Notes: a model not told the origin generated them from the letters alone. DNA of 64,000 nt from Planctomycetota bacterium (GCA_020639295.1 JACKGY010000004.1:310001-374000); one strand, 5' to 3'. Counted from the stretch's first letter, positions 8,157 to 17,548 are shown. A program made the numbers and translations.

Positions 8157-10295
8157 ATGTTCCAGCAGACGAGGATCGGTATCGCGAGCCTGATCGTCAT
8201 CGGGCTCCTTCCCCTGGTCATGAACGCACAGCACCAGCCCTATCCGGAGACGCGGAAGCTCGATCTGGTCGAGAGCCTGCACGGCGTCGAGGTGGCGGAC
8301 CCCTATCGTTGGCTCGAGGATGACGTGCGGGTATCGAAGGAGGTGCGGGCCTGGGTCGAGGCTCAGAACCGGGTCACCTTCGACTTCTTGGGCAAGATCC
8401 CCGAGCGCGAGCGGATCCGGGCCCGACTCGCCGAGCTCTGGGACTTCGAGCGCGTGTCCGCCCCCTTCGAGCACGGCGGCCGCTGGTATCAGTTCCGCAA
8501 CGACGGCCTGCAGAACCAGTCGGTCCTGTTCACCATGGCGAAGCCCGATGGCGAGGGCGAGGTCTTCCTTGATCCCAACGCCTGGACCGCGGACGGCACC
8601 GCGGCCCTGGCCGGGCTGAGCTTCAGCGAGGACGGCGCGTGGCTGGCGGTCGCCCGGGCGGAGTCGGGCTCCGACTGGCGGAAGTTGCGGGTCATGGAGG
8701 TCGCCACCGGGCGCTGGCTGGACGACGAGCTGAGCTGGCTCAAGTACTCCGGATCGGTGTCCTGGACCCGCGACGGCAAGGGCTTCTTCTACACCCGCTA
8801 TCCGGAGCCGCGCGAGGGCGAGGAGTTCCAGAGCCTCAACCTCGGCATGAAGATCCTCTATCACCGGCTCGGCAGCCGGCAGGCGCAGGACGTGCTGGTG
8901 TTCGAGAAGCCCGAGGAGCCGCGCTGGAGCTTCGGGGCGCAGGTCAGCGACGACGGGCGCTACCTCATCATCACCGCCCGAACCGGGACCAGCGCCAGGC
9001 AGCGCGTCTTCGTCCGCGACCTTCTCGAACCCTACGGCACCGCGGAGGTCCTGGTCGACGCCTTCGAGAACCGCTGGGACTACGTCGGCTCCGATGGCTC
9101 CCTGCTCTACTTCCACACCGACCTCGACGCGCCGCGCGGCCGGGTGGTCGCCCGCGACCTCCGTCGGCCGGCCGAGATCATCGAGATCGTTCCCGAGCGC
9201 GAGGAGACGATCGAGCACGTGGCCTTCATCGGCGATCTGCTGCATCTGAGCTACCTGAAGGACGCCCACAGCGAGGTCCGGGTCCATCGTCGGTCGGGCG
9301 AGTTCCTGCGCCGCGTCGCCCTGCCGGGGCTGGGCACCGCCTCGGGCTTCGCCGGCGAGCGGGACGACACCGACTGCTACTTCAGCTTCTCGAGCTTCAC
9401 CCGGCCCGGCGAGATCTGGCACTACGACGCGATCTCCGGCGAGACCACCATCTTCCGCCGGCCCGAGCTGAAGTTCGACCCCGAGGACTACCTGGTCGAA
9501 CAGGTCTTCTACGGCAGCAAGGACGGGACGCGGGTGCCGATGTTCCTCGCCCACCGGAAGGGCCTGGCTCGGGACGGCAAGAACCCGACGCTGCTCTACG
9601 GCTATGGCGGCTTCAACATCTCGTTGACGCCGAGCTTCTCGGTCGCGCGCCTGGCCTGGATGGAGATGGGCGGCGTCCTGGCGATCGCCAATCTGCGCGG
9701 CGGTGGCGAGTATGGCGAGGCCTGGCACGAGGCCGGCACCCGGCAGCACAAGCAGAACGTCTTCGACGACTTCATCGCGGCCGCAGAGTGGCTGACCGCC
9801 GAGAAGTACTGCGACGCGGCGCATCTGGCCATCCAGGGCGGCTCGAACGGCGGGCTGCTCGTCGGGGCCTGCATGACCCAACGGCCGGAGCTCTTCGGCG
9901 CCTGCCTGCCGGCGGTGGGGGTCATGGACATGCTCCGCTTCCACAAGTTCACCGCCGGCCGCTTCTGGGTCGACGACTACGGATCACCCGACGATCCGGA
10001 CGACTTCGCCGCGCTGCGCGCCTACTCGCCCTACCACAACCTGAAGGCGGGGCGTTCCTATCCCGCGACCCTGGTCACCACGGCCGACACCGACGACCGC
10101 GTCGTGCCCGGGCACAGCTTCAAGTTCATCGCCGCGCTCCAGGCCGCCCAGGCGGGACCGGCGCCGACCCTGATCCGCATCGAGACCTCGGCCGGCCATG
10201 GCGCCGGTACGCCGACCTCGAAACTGATCGAGTCCCACGCCGACCAGTGGGCCTTCCTGGTCGCGACCCTCCACATGAAACTCGCCGGCGACTGA
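8157..10295 (+). CDS. Prolyl oligopeptidase (peptidase family S9A), exported
   Basis: A 712-residue serine peptidase that cleaves short peptides after proline. Residues 1-24 form a signal peptide (MFQQTRIGIASLIVIGLLPLVMNAQ), so the enzyme is periplasmic or secreted. The N-terminal beta-propeller starts at DPYRWLEDD, a hallmark of S9A. The catalytic alpha/beta-hydrolase domain carries GGSNGGLL (Ser563), DTDDRVVPG (Asp646, with substrate-binding Arg648) and SAGHGAG (His681), so the triad is complete. Length is typical of the family. It is transcribed alone: the helicase ends 64 bases upstream and a strong hairpin follows at 10346. Confidence 0.93.
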   Translation: MFQQTRIGIASLIVIGLLPLVMNAQHQPYPETRKLDLVESLHGVEVADPYRWLEDDVRVSKEVRAWVEAQNRVTFDFLGKIPERERIRARLAELWDFERVSAPFEHGGRWYQFRNDGLQNQSVLFTMAKPDGEGEVFLDPNAWTADGTAALAGLSFSEDGAWLAVARAESGSDWRKLRVMEVATGRWLDDELSWLKYSGSVSWTRDGKGFFYTRYPEPREGEEFQSLNLGMKILYHRLGSRQAQDVLVFEKPEEPRWSFGAQVSDDGRYLIITARTGTSARQRVFVRDLLEPYGTAEVLVDAFENRWDYVGSDGSLLYFHTDLDAPRGRVVARDLRRPAEIIEIVPEREETIEHVAFIGDLLHLSYLKDAHSEVRVHRRSGEFLRRVALPGLGTASGFAGERDDTDCYFSFSSFTRPGEIWHYDAISGETTIFRRPELKFDPEDYLVEQVFYGSKDGTRVPMFLAHRKGLARDGKNPTLLYGYGGFNISLTPSFSVARLAWMEMGGVLAIANLRGGGEYGEAWHEAGTRQHKQNVFDDFIAAAEWLTAEKYCDAAHLAIQGGSNGGLLVGACMTQRPELFGACLPAVGVMDMLRFHKFTAGRFWVDDYGSPDDPDDFAALRAYSPYHNLKAGRSYPATLVTTADTDDRVVPGHSFKFIAALQAAQAGPAPTLIRIETSAGHGAGTPTSKLIESHADQWAFLVATLHMKLAGD

Positions 10296-10345
10296 GGCGG
10301 TGGCGTCAGGCGGCACGAGGCCCTCGTTTCGCTTCGGAACCGCCT

Positions 10346-10385
10346 GACCGCGCCGTCGGCTCCTTGCCGGCGGCGCGGTCGTTTC
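10346..10385 (+). terminator. Rho-independent-type terminator after the prolyl oligopeptidase
   Basis: A 14-bp stem (10346-10359 with 10367-10380, one G:U pair) and a 7-base loop are followed by GTTTCC. It begins 50 bases after the peptidase stop. The T-run is short, so termination may be partial. Confidence 0.6.
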
Positions 10386-10587
10386 CGGAATGGCGATTCA
10401 GGTCGCCCCTAGGACGAGACCTGAACCGTGACTCGCGGTGCGTCGCGGCCCGCGTCGAAGTCATCTTCACTACCGTCTGCAATTCGGGCCCGATTCATGC
10501 GACAATCCGCGCCGTCGTCCGCCCGACCCCCGGTCGTGGCGAAGCCCGTTCGGGCTGCGCTCACCTTCCCTGCAGGGAGAATCGAAG

Positions 10588-11625
10588 ATGCGATCGAGGA
10601 CGCTGCTCACGTCCTTTCTCCTCTTGCTCCTGCCCGCCCTCGTGGCCCGGGCCCAGGAGATCCGCGAGAGCCTTCCCGCCCTGAGGGGGGAGGTCGCCAT
10701 GACCGCGAAGATCTGGCGCGACTGGAAGTTCCGCCTGCCGGCCGAGACCAGCCGGGAGGTGGGGACCGCGATCGATCTCGGGGCCGCGCTCGGCACCAGC
10801 TTCAAGGCCGGACTCGACGGGCTGACCCTCCTGCTCGACGCGGACGGCGACGGTGAACTGGAGACCAGCGTCAAGGGCAAGGCGGGCTTCGTCGTCCTCC
10901 AGCGCGAGGGCCGACGCTACGCCGTTCGCCTCGAGGCCAATCCCGGCTGGGTCTTCCAGCCCGGCTCCACCATGGAGGGCGAGATCGACGGCGTCCGCGT
11001 CGCCCTCATCGACCAGAACCTCAACGGTCGCTTCGACGACTTCGGCGCCGACGCGATGGTCCTGGGCCGCGGTCGCAACGCCAGCTTCCTGTCCCGCGTC
11101 GTCGACCTCGGCGGCGGCCGCCTGGTGACGCTCCAGCCGAGCGCCGACGGCTCGAAGCTCGCCTGGGAGGCCTACGACGGGCCCCGCGGTCGGATCGACC
11201 TCGGCTACACGACCAGCGGCAAGGTTCTGAACGCGGTGCTCCTGAGTTCGGACCGCAGCGTCTCGGTCGCGGTCTCCGGTGCTGCCGCGAGCGTCGTCCT
11301 GCCGACCGGTGACTACCGGCTGCACTCGGGCCTTCTCGTCCTCGGCGGCAACCAGGCGACCGTCACCACCGGCCGGTCACGACCGGTGTCGGTGGTCGCC
11401 GACGGGTCTTCGGCCCTGGCGCTGGGCGGTCCGGTGCACGCCGAATTCGCCTACGGCCGCAAGGGCGATGCCTACACCTTCGATCCCGCGGCGATCTGGT
11501 TCTACGGCAAGGCCGGCGAGCAGTACGAGGGCTGGGAGCCGCTCGGCAAGTCGCCGAAGATCAGCATCCTCGCCCGGAAGAGCGGCCGCGAGATCGCGCA
11601 GGCCTACTTTCCGGGCTCCTGCTGA
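10588..11625 (+). CDS. Secreted protein of unknown function, frame continues past a TGA
   Basis: ATG 10588 follows CAGGGAGA and opens a 345-residue frame. Residues 1-22 are a signal peptide (RTLLTSFLLLLLPALVARAQ). The mature part has beta-rich segments and Asp-rich turns (LLLDADGDGELE, LIDQNLNGRFDDFGADAM) that resemble calcium-binding dockerin or EF-hand-like loops. No enzyme family is recognised. The frame stops at TGA 11623-11625 directly after PGSC, but the same frame continues for 37 more codons with strong G/C third-position bias to TGA 11737. The natural product is therefore probably 383 residues long. An intact terminator-like hairpin follows only after the second stop. Extracytoplasmic location is likely. 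Confidence 0.7.
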   Translation: MRSRTLLTSFLLLLLPALVARAQEIRESLPALRGEVAMTAKIWRDWKFRLPAETSREVGTAIDLGAALGTSFKAGLDGLTLLLDADGDGELETSVKGKAGFVVLQREGRRYAVRLEANPGWVFQPGSTMEGEIDGVRVALIDQNLNGRFDDFGADAMVLGRGRNASFLSRVVDLGGGRLVTLQPSADGSKLAWEAYDGPRGRIDLGYTTSGKVLNAVLLSSDRSVSVAVSGAAASVVLPTGDYRLHSGLLVLGGNQATVTTGRSRPVSVVADGSSALALGGPVHAEFAYGRKGDAYTFDPAAIWFYGKAGEQYEGWEPLGKSPKISILARKSGREIAQAYFPGSC

Positions 11626-11739
11626 GGCCGCGGCATGGTTCCGGTCGCCGTGAGCGTGCCGGCCACGACCGAGGAGCTCGAGCTCCGCATGACCTTCGAC
11701 AACTGGGCCTTCGGCGAGATCGTCGGCCAGCCCCGTTGA
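11626..11739 (+). other. In-frame continuation of the secreted protein beyond TGA 11623
   Basis: 37 codons plus TGA (11737-11739) in the same frame as the gene at 10588. The translation includes MVPVAVSVPATTEELELRM and FDNWAFGEIVGQP, which reads as an ordinary beta-domain end. Nearly every third codon position is G or C, as in coding DNA here. Either TGA 11623 is a mutation or base error, or it is decoded (Trp by misreading, or selenocysteine next to the preceding Cys). TGA is the normal stop for most genes in the window, so a changed genetic code is excluded. Confidence 0.55.
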
Positions 11740-11759
11740 TCGGCAGTCGATCCGCCACC

Positions 11760-11791
11760 GGCGCAGAGGCGAGCCGCATCGCCTCTGCGCC
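11760..11791 (+). terminator. Strong hairpin after the secreted protein
   Basis: A perfect 13-bp stem, GGCGCAGAGGCGA (11760-11772) with its complement at 11779-11791, and a 6-base loop. No T-run follows (GTCATCATCC), so it may be a weak or factor-dependent terminator. It lies 19 bases before the next start codon, where it could also affect that mRNA leader. Confidence 0.5.
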
Positions 11792-11809
11792 GTCATCATC
11801 CAGGGCAGC

Positions 11810-14143
11810 ATGAAACTCCTCGAACGCCTCGCTCCCCAGCTCGTCCTCGCCATCCTGCTCGCGACCTCCGCTCCGGCCCAAGGCGGCGAAGCCCGGATCC
11901 CGATCCGCGTCCTCGACGGCCGTCTGGTCGCCCGTTGTCGCCTGAGCGGTCCGGCGAAGGCCATACCGGTCAACCTCTTCATCGCCTACGACCGCCTCTG
12001 CGGCCTCGAGCTGCACAACAAGGTGGTCGGCCCCCTGGAGGTCGAGCACGAGGACGGCACCTTCGATCCGATCACGATCGAGTTCCCGGGCATGGACGTC
12101 CAGGTCGAGCAGCGTGACCACGGCGACGAGGCGGACATGGAACGCTTCACCCGCCGATTCGCGCCCCAGATCGACGAGGTGGCCTGCGTCGGCACGATCG
12201 GCGCCAAGCTGCTGTCGCGCTACGTCGTGGTCTTCGACCTCGCCGAGGGCATGATCACGCTGCGCGAACCCTCGCCCGGCGTGGCCGGCGAGTTGCCGAC
12301 CGGTCCCGAGAAGTTCTATCTGCCGGCCTCGGCGGCCGGCGACATGCTCTGGTTCCCGGTCACCCTGGCCGATGGATCGACCCGGATGATGGCGGTCGGT
12401 GGCGGCCGCGTCGACAGCGTCATCGACGAGCTCTACTGCGAGGAACGGGGCGCCTGGGACGGCGACATCGGTCCCCTCCTGCTCGGGACGGAGGACCTGT
12501 CGCAGAGCATCGCCTGGCGACCCGAGGAGTACGATCTGGTCCATCCTGGCGGCGCTCTCGGGACGCTCGGCTCCAATTTCCTCGAGGACTTCCGGGTCGA
12601 GATCGACGCCAGCAACGGCTGGGTCGGTTTCACGCGGCTCGGCCGCCGGCCCTTCCCGAGCGAGGAGCGCGCCTTCTTCGCCGCCCGGTCCGAGCACGCT
12701 CCCGAGCCCCTGCTCGCCTGGCTCGGAAAGCACGGTTCGACCCGCCTCGGTCGCGAGGCCGCCGAACTCCTGATGCGCCTCCTGCTCGACGAGGGTGGCG
12801 ACCTGAGCGCGATGAAGGTCGCGATCGACTGGGTGGACAAGACCCGCGATCCCGACCTCCGGGCCAGCGAGGCGATCGACACCGCGCGCGTGCTGCGCAC
12901 CGGCCAACGTGACGACGCCGCGGCCTACGCCGCCGAACTGGGAGTCGCCTCCGGGCGGACCGATCGCTATCCGGAGAGCGTGCATCGCCTCCACGCGATG
13001 CTGGGCGAGATCAACCTCGCCGCCGGCGAGGACCGCAAGGCCTGGGAGCATCTGCTGTCGGCGGCCTTCGGCCTTTCCGACGCGATCGGCCTGGCCGAAC
13101 GGGCCGAGGTCGATCTCATGTTGGGCGAGTACTACGAGCGCCAGGGCCGACTCGGCCGGGCGATGTCTCGCTACGTGCAGGCGGTGATCACGCCCGAGGC
13201 CGGGCCGCGCGCCGTCGCCGCCATCGAGCGGGTCCAGGACAAGATGGGGGGCGAGCCCTACTCGGTCGCCCTGGTCGAGAAGCTGATCTCCGGCAAGGTG
13301 CGCGGGATGTCGGCGCCGACCCGGTTCGAGGAGACGCCCGACAGCGCTCGCGGCAACCACGTGGTCCTGGTCGAGCACCTCGCCAATCCGCACTTCGGTC
13401 GCAAGGACGGCGAGAGCTGGCTGGCCCTGGCCGAAGGTGGCGCCATGGTCTTCGAGGCCCTGCTCAGCCACTTCCCGCGCGAGCGCGTGGTCCTGCTCAG
13501 CCAGCACGGTGACTTCCCGCAGCCGGTCGCCACCATGACCGAGGACGCCCTGCGCTTCGCCGAACAGGTGGGCGGCAAGCCCGCCTTCTGTCTCGACGGT
13601 CAGCCGGTCGCGCCCGGCGGTCTGCCCTTCTTCGAGACCGACAAGCTCTACGAGGCCATGCGCGACGAGATCGTGCGGCGTCTGGCGCGGACCTCCACCT
13701 ACGAGCTGGGCGGGCGCATGACGCTCGAGGATGGCCGGGTGAAGGGCGTCGTCTCGGTGAGCGGCGACGACGGTAGCGATCTGCGCCTCGAGGTCTACCT
13801 GGTCGAGAAGGCCGTCCTCTACCCGGGGCTCGGCGGCGCCGTGATCCATCGCATGCTCGTCCGCGGCCATCTGACCGCGTCGAGCGCCGGCGAGCTGCTC
13901 CGCAGCGGTTCGCCTGCTCGCGCGGTCGCGGTCGACCTCGCCCTCGACGACCTGGTCGCGCGCAATCGCCGCTTCCTCGAGGACTACGAGAAGCGCGGCG
14001 GCAGTTCGGCGACGCGCCTGTCCCTGGAGCCCGACCCGCGCGAACTGGCGGTGGTCGCCGTTCTCCGTCCCGATCATGGCCGCGCCGCCTTGCAGTCGAT
14101 CTGGTTCGATCTGTCCCCCAAGGCCGCCCACGAGGCCAGGTGA
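11810..14143 (+). CDS. Secreted multidomain protein: aspartyl-protease-like, TPR, thioredoxin-like
   Basis: A 777-residue protein with a signal peptide (MKLLERLAPQLVLAILLATSAPAQ). Residues about 28-160 follow the pattern of retropepsin-like domains (IPVNLFIAYDRLCGLELHN, later IGAKLLSRYVVVFDLAEGMITL). The usual catalytic Asp-Thr-Gly is replaced by Ala-Tyr-Asp, so protease activity is doubtful. Residues about 385-460 are helical and TPR-like (LGEINLAAGEDRKAWEHLL, LGEYYERQGRLGRAMSRYVQAV). Residues about 510-620 resemble a thioredoxin fold (HVVLVEHLANPHFG, then RVVLLSQHGDFPQPV and GGKPAFCLDGQ) without a CxxC. These domain calls are by eye. Function unknown. It lies directly upstream of the Bat-like operon, with GTGACCATG at the junction, and is probably cotranscribed with it. 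Confidence 0.7.
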   Translation: MKLLERLAPQLVLAILLATSAPAQGGEARIPIRVLDGRLVARCRLSGPAKAIPVNLFIAYDRLCGLELHNKVVGPLEVEHEDGTFDPITIEFPGMDVQVEQRDHGDEADMERFTRRFAPQIDEVACVGTIGAKLLSRYVVVFDLAEGMITLREPSPGVAGELPTGPEKFYLPASAAGDMLWFPVTLADGSTRMMAVGGGRVDSVIDELYCEERGAWDGDIGPLLLGTEDLSQSIAWRPEEYDLVHPGGALGTLGSNFLEDFRVEIDASNGWVGFTRLGRRPFPSEERAFFAARSEHAPEPLLAWLGKHGSTRLGREAAELLMRLLLDEGGDLSAMKVAIDWVDKTRDPDLRASEAIDTARVLRTGQRDDAAAYAAELGVASGRTDRYPESVHRLHAMLGEINLAAGEDRKAWEHLLSAAFGLSDAIGLAERAEVDLMLGEYYERQGRLGRAMSRYVQAVITPEAGPRAVAAIERVQDKMGGEPYSVALVEKLISGKVRGMSAPTRFEETPDSARGNHVVLVEHLANPHFGRKDGESWLALAEGGAMVFEALLSHFPRERVVLLSQHGDFPQPVATMTEDALRFAEQVGGKPAFCLDGQPVAPGGLPFFETDKLYEAMRDEIVRRLARTSTYELGGRMTLEDGRVKGVVSVSGDDGSDLRLEVYLVEKAVLYPGLGGAVIHRMLVRGHLTASSAGELLRSGSPARAVAVDLALDDLVARNRRFLEDYEKRGGSSATRLSLEPDPRELAVVAVLRPDHGRAALQSIWFDLSPKAAHEAR

Positions 14144-14145
14144 CC

Positions 14146-15615
14146 ATGACGCCGAGCAACCAAGAGATCCGCTTCCGTCTGGCCCAGCTCGCGCGTCCCG
14201 TCGCCGGGCGCATCGCCGAGCATCGTCGTCGCGAGGCCCTGGCCCGCGCGGTGCGGACGGTCTGGCCCTGGTTCCTCGCCGCGCCGATCGCGCGCTTCGT
14301 GCTCGCCTTCGTCGGCTTCGACCTGCCGGGCCCGCTGGCCTTCCTGGTCCTGGCGCCGGTCGCGCCCGCGGCCGTCCTGATCCTGGCCATCCTCTCCCGC
14401 GAGGGCGAGCGCGCCGGTCAGCGCGAGGCCCTGATCCTGATCGACGACAAGCTCGGTCTGGCCGATCGCATGAGCACCGCCGCGGAGTTCCTCGCCCGGC
14501 GGCAGCGCAGCCCGCTGATGGAGGCCGCCATCCACGACGCCGAGACCCACATCGCCGCGGTCGCCGAGCGCTGGGTGGCACCGCCGCCGGTGCGGTTCCG
14601 CGTGGGCGCGCAGGCCTTCTGGATGCTCTTCGTCATGGCCCTCCTCCTCGGCCTGCCCACCTGGACACCGGAGTGGCGGCCGAACTCGCGTCGCGAGCCC
14701 CTGGGCGCGGATAAGGTCGCCCGCCTGCCGGAAGAGGAGCTGCCCGCGCGCGAACCCGAGAGCCGTCGCGGTCGCGACGACGTCGCGCTCGATCCGCGCG
14801 ACGAGAGCGCCGCGCGGCGCGCGACCGAGGACAGCGAAGCCGAGGTCGACGAGGCCGCCGAACCCGAGGACGGCGATCAGCTCCAGAAGCGGTCCTCGAG
14901 CGCCGCGGGCCGCAGCGCGCGCACCCGGACCACGGGCGGCGGCAGCGCCAGCCGTGGTCAGGCGAGCTCCCAGTCGCAGCCCTCGAAGACCGGCGAGAAG
15001 GGCAAGGAGAAGGCCCAACGTCGCAACGCGAAGGAGCGCGAGGACTCGCCCGAGTCGCCCCGCGAACGGCGCGAGGAGAAGGAGTCCGGAGCGACCGTGG
15101 GGCGGGGCAGCGGGCGCGGCTCGTCGAAGAGCCCGACCGCGACGCCCTGGGCCAGCAAGGACCAGGTCACCGCCAAGGAGGAGCAGGAGCTCGAAGACGA
15201 CGAGGAGGTCGAGGACGACTTCGACGAGTCCAAGGCCCGCGGTGGCGTCCAGCCCCAGCTCCGCTCGCGCAAGCCACCGGTCAATCGCGATCTCCAGATC
15301 GGCTTCGGCGGCGGCCGCCCGAACCCCATGGCCAACGGGCGTGGCGGCGCCGGCCCGCCCAAGAAGCAGCGGGGCGTGGCGCAGCTCGTGCTCGGCGTCC
15401 ACTTCCCCGACCAGATCTCCGGCAAGCCCAATCCGGGCATGAGCAAGATCACGCAGGAACAGATCGAGCCCCAGCCCGAGGCCGCCGACCCGGCGGTCGC
15501 GGCCGAGCGCGGCCGTCGTTCCGCGGCCATCGGTCACGTCGCGCGCCCGCGTCTGCTGCCCTGGATGCAGCGGATCGTTCGCGACTACTTCTCGTCTTCT
15601 CGTCCCAGTTTCTGA
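14146..15615 (+). CDS. Membrane protein with charged low-complexity tail, Bat-like operon
   Basis: A 489-residue protein. Two hydrophobic helices lie near residues 40-85 (VWPWFLAAPIARFVLAFVGF and LAFLVLAPVAPAAVLILAIL), and a third near 155-175 (FWMLFVMALLLGLPTW). Between them is a cytoplasmic segment with LIDDKLGLADRMSTAAEFL. After residue about 180 the chain is a long Arg/Glu/Ser-rich, probably disordered tail. It ends in a conserved-looking segment with ARPRLLPWMQRIVRDYF. No family is firmly recognised; similar membrane proteins accompany MoxR/DUF58/VWA genes in Planctomycetota. ATG 14146 is preferred; GTG 14140, overlapping the upstream stop, is possible. The MoxR gene starts 12 bases after its end. 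Confidence 0.7.
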   Translation: MTPSNQEIRFRLAQLARPVAGRIAEHRRREALARAVRTVWPWFLAAPIARFVLAFVGFDLPGPLAFLVLAPVAPAAVLILAILSREGERAGQREALILIDDKLGLADRMSTAAEFLARRQRSPLMEAAIHDAETHIAAVAERWVAPPPVRFRVGAQAFWMLFVMALLLGLPTWTPEWRPNSRREPLGADKVARLPEEELPAREPESRRGRDDVALDPRDESAARRATEDSEAEVDEAAEPEDGDQLQKRSSSAAGRSARTRTTGGGSASRGQASSQSQPSKTGEKGKEKAQRRNAKEREDSPESPRERREEKESGATVGRGSGRGSSKSPTATPWASKDQVTAKEEQELEDDEEVEDDFDESKARGGVQPQLRSRKPPVNRDLQIGFGGGRPNPMANGRGGAGPPKKQRGVAQLVLGVHFPDQISGKPNPGMSKITQEQIEPQPEAADPAVAAERGRRSAAIGHVARPRLLPWMQRIVRDYFSSSRPSF

Positions 15616-15627
15616 GGGAGTGACATC

Positions 15628-16635
15628 GTGGCATCCGCAGAGGTTCAGATCGCCGAACAGGACGCGCAGTTCTTCCGCGAGCTGCACGCCAGGGTCAAGG
15701 CCGAGGTGCAGCGTTTCATCGTCGGTCAGGAGAAGGTGATCGATGCCGCCCTGACCGCGCTCTTCGCCGGTGGACACGTACTCCTCGAGGGCGTTCCCGG
15801 CCTGGGCAAGACGATGCTGGTCCGGTCGATCGGCGAGGCCGTCCACGTCCAGTTCTCGCGCATCCAGTTCACCCCCGACATGATGCCGGCCGACATCCAG
15901 GGCACGAACGTGCTGGTGGAGACCGAGGGCGGCGGTCACGAGCTGAGCTTCCAGCAGGGGCCCCTGGTGGCCAACCTGGTGCTCGCCGACGAGATCAACC
16001 GCGCCACCCCCCGGACCCAGAGCGCGCTGCTCGAGGCCATGCAGGAGAAGCAGATCTCGGTCGGCAAGCGGACGATCAAGCTCTCCGAACCCTACTGCGT
16101 CATGGCCACCCAGAACCCGGTGGAGCAGGAGGGCACCTACCCCTTGCCCGAGGCCCAGCTCGACCGCTTCCTGATGAAGATCCTGGTGGGCTACCCCGAG
16201 CTGCGCGACTACGTCGCCATCGTCGATCGCACCACCGGCAACGAACAGCCGGTGATCAACCAGGTCTCGACCGGCGAGGAGGTGATGCGCCTGCGCCAGG
16301 TCGTGCGCGCGGTGCCGGTCCCGGAGCGGGCCAAGAACTACGCCATCCACCTGGTCGTCGGCACGCAGCCGGGTTCGCCCTTCGCGCCGCCGGAGGTCAA
16401 CGAGTACGTCGCCCTCGGCGCCAGTCCGCGCGGCGTCCAGGGCCTCATGCTCGCGGCCAAGGTCAAGGCCCTCCTGGCCGGTCGCTTCGCGGTGGCGGCC
16501 GAGGACATCAAGGCCTGCGCGCACGACGTGCTCCGGCACCGCGTGCTGATCAACTTCCATGGTCAGGCCGACCGGGTGAGCCCCGACGCCGTCATCGACG
16601 CGGTCCTCGCCCGCGTGAGTCCGCCCAACGCCTGA
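15628..16635 (+). CDS. MoxR-family AAA+ ATPase
   Basis: A 335-residue cytoplasmic AAA+ ATPase with chaperone-like roles in assembling or activating VWA-domain partners. Walker A is GVPGLGKT (Lys61) and Walker B is LADEINRA (Asp121, Glu122). The sensor region is MATQNPVEQEGTYPLPEAQLDRF, which is diagnostic of MoxR. Length is normal. The start is GTG 15628 after GAGGGAG. The next gene (DUF58) begins 7 bases after the stop, the usual MoxR partner order. Confidence 0.95.
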   Translation: MASAEVQIAEQDAQFFRELHARVKAEVQRFIVGQEKVIDAALTALFAGGHVLLEGVPGLGKTMLVRSIGEAVHVQFSRIQFTPDMMPADIQGTNVLVETEGGGHELSFQQGPLVANLVLADEINRATPRTQSALLEAMQEKQISVGKRTIKLSEPYCVMATQNPVEQEGTYPLPEAQLDRFLMKILVGYPELRDYVAIVDRTTGNEQPVINQVSTGEEVMRLRQVVRAVPVPERAKNYAIHLVVGTQPGSPFAPPEVNEYVALGASPRGVQGLMLAAKVKALLAGRFAVAAEDIKACAHDVLRHRVLINFHGQADRVSPDAVIDAVLARVSPPNA

Positions 16636-16642
16636 AGGATCG

Positions 16643-17548
16643 ATGGTCTCGATGTCCGAGAATCGCCTGACCGTCCAGGAACTGCTCGACCCGGCCTTCC
16701 TCGACGAGGTATCCCGCCTGCAGCTCTTCGCGCGTCGCGTGGCGCGTGGTGGTCGGCCGGCCGAACAGCGCTCCCGGCACCTCGGTGCCGGCATGGAGTT
16801 CCGTGACTTCCGGGCCTACACCCCCGGCGACGACTTCCGCGCCATCGACTGGAACATCTACCGCCGGCTCGGCCGCGTCGTCCTGCGCCTGTTCGAGGAG
16901 CTGGAGGACCTCCCGGTCTACCTGGCGGTGGATCTGTCGCGCAGCATGTTCCAGGGCGAGGCGCCGCGCGGCCACGCGGCGCTGAAGGCCGCCTTCGCCA
17001 TCGCCGCCATCGCCCTGCAGCAGCACGATCGCGTCGGCGTGTTTCCCTTCGCCGAGGATCTCGAGCTGGGGCTCCGGCCCACCAGCGGTCGCGGCCGTCA
17101 GTTCCGCATCGCCGAGGTCCTGGCCGCCGCCGAGCCGCGTGGTCGCACCGACCTGCGCCAGGCGATGCGGCGCTTCACCAGCTTCGGCCTGCGCCAGGGT
17201 CTCCTGGTGATCATCTCCGACTTCTTCGATCCCGCCGGGATCGAGGCGGTGGCGGAAGCCCTGCGCGGGCTCAGGCATCGCCTGCTCCTGGTCCAGCTGT
17301 TCCGCAAGGCGGACCTGGCGCCGAGCCTCTCCGGCGACCTGCGGGTCACCGACTGCGAGACCGGCGAGGCCTACGACATCTCCGCCACCCGCGAGGTGGT
17401 CGCGGCCTATCGTCAGGCCTACGAGCGCTTCCAGGACGGTCTCCTGCGCGCGGCCCAGGCCAAGCAGGCCGGATTCCTGCGCCTCGACGTCGACGAGAAC
17501 CTGGTCGAGCAGCTGGCCGCGGTCCTGGCCGAAGGAGACTTCGCATGA
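16643..17548 (+). CDS. DUF58 protein with intact VWA metal site
   Basis: A 301-residue cytoplasmic protein of the DUF58 family, the standard partner of MoxR ATPases. The family signature is present: GMEFRDFRAYTPGDDFRAIDWN. The VWA-like domain carries a complete DxSxS metal site, Asp97-Leu-Ser99-Arg-Ser101 (AVDLSRSM). The TDLRQAM region supplies the expected later Thr/Asp. ATG 16643 is used; ATG 16652 is an alternative. Its stop overlaps the ATG of the next gene (ATGA at 17545-17548), so the two are translationally coupled. Confidence 0.92.
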   Translation: MVSMSENRLTVQELLDPAFLDEVSRLQLFARRVARGGRPAEQRSRHLGAGMEFRDFRAYTPGDDFRAIDWNIYRRLGRVVLRLFEELEDLPVYLAVDLSRSMFQGEAPRGHAALKAAFAIAAIALQQHDRVGVFPFAEDLELGLRPTSGRGRQFRIAEVLAAAEPRGRTDLRQAMRRFTSFGLRQGLLVIISDFFDPAGIEAVAEALRGLRHRLLLVQLFRKADLAPSLSGDLRVTDCETGEAYDISATREVVAAYRQAYERFQDGLLRAAQAKQAGFLRLDVDENLVEQLAAVLAEGDFA

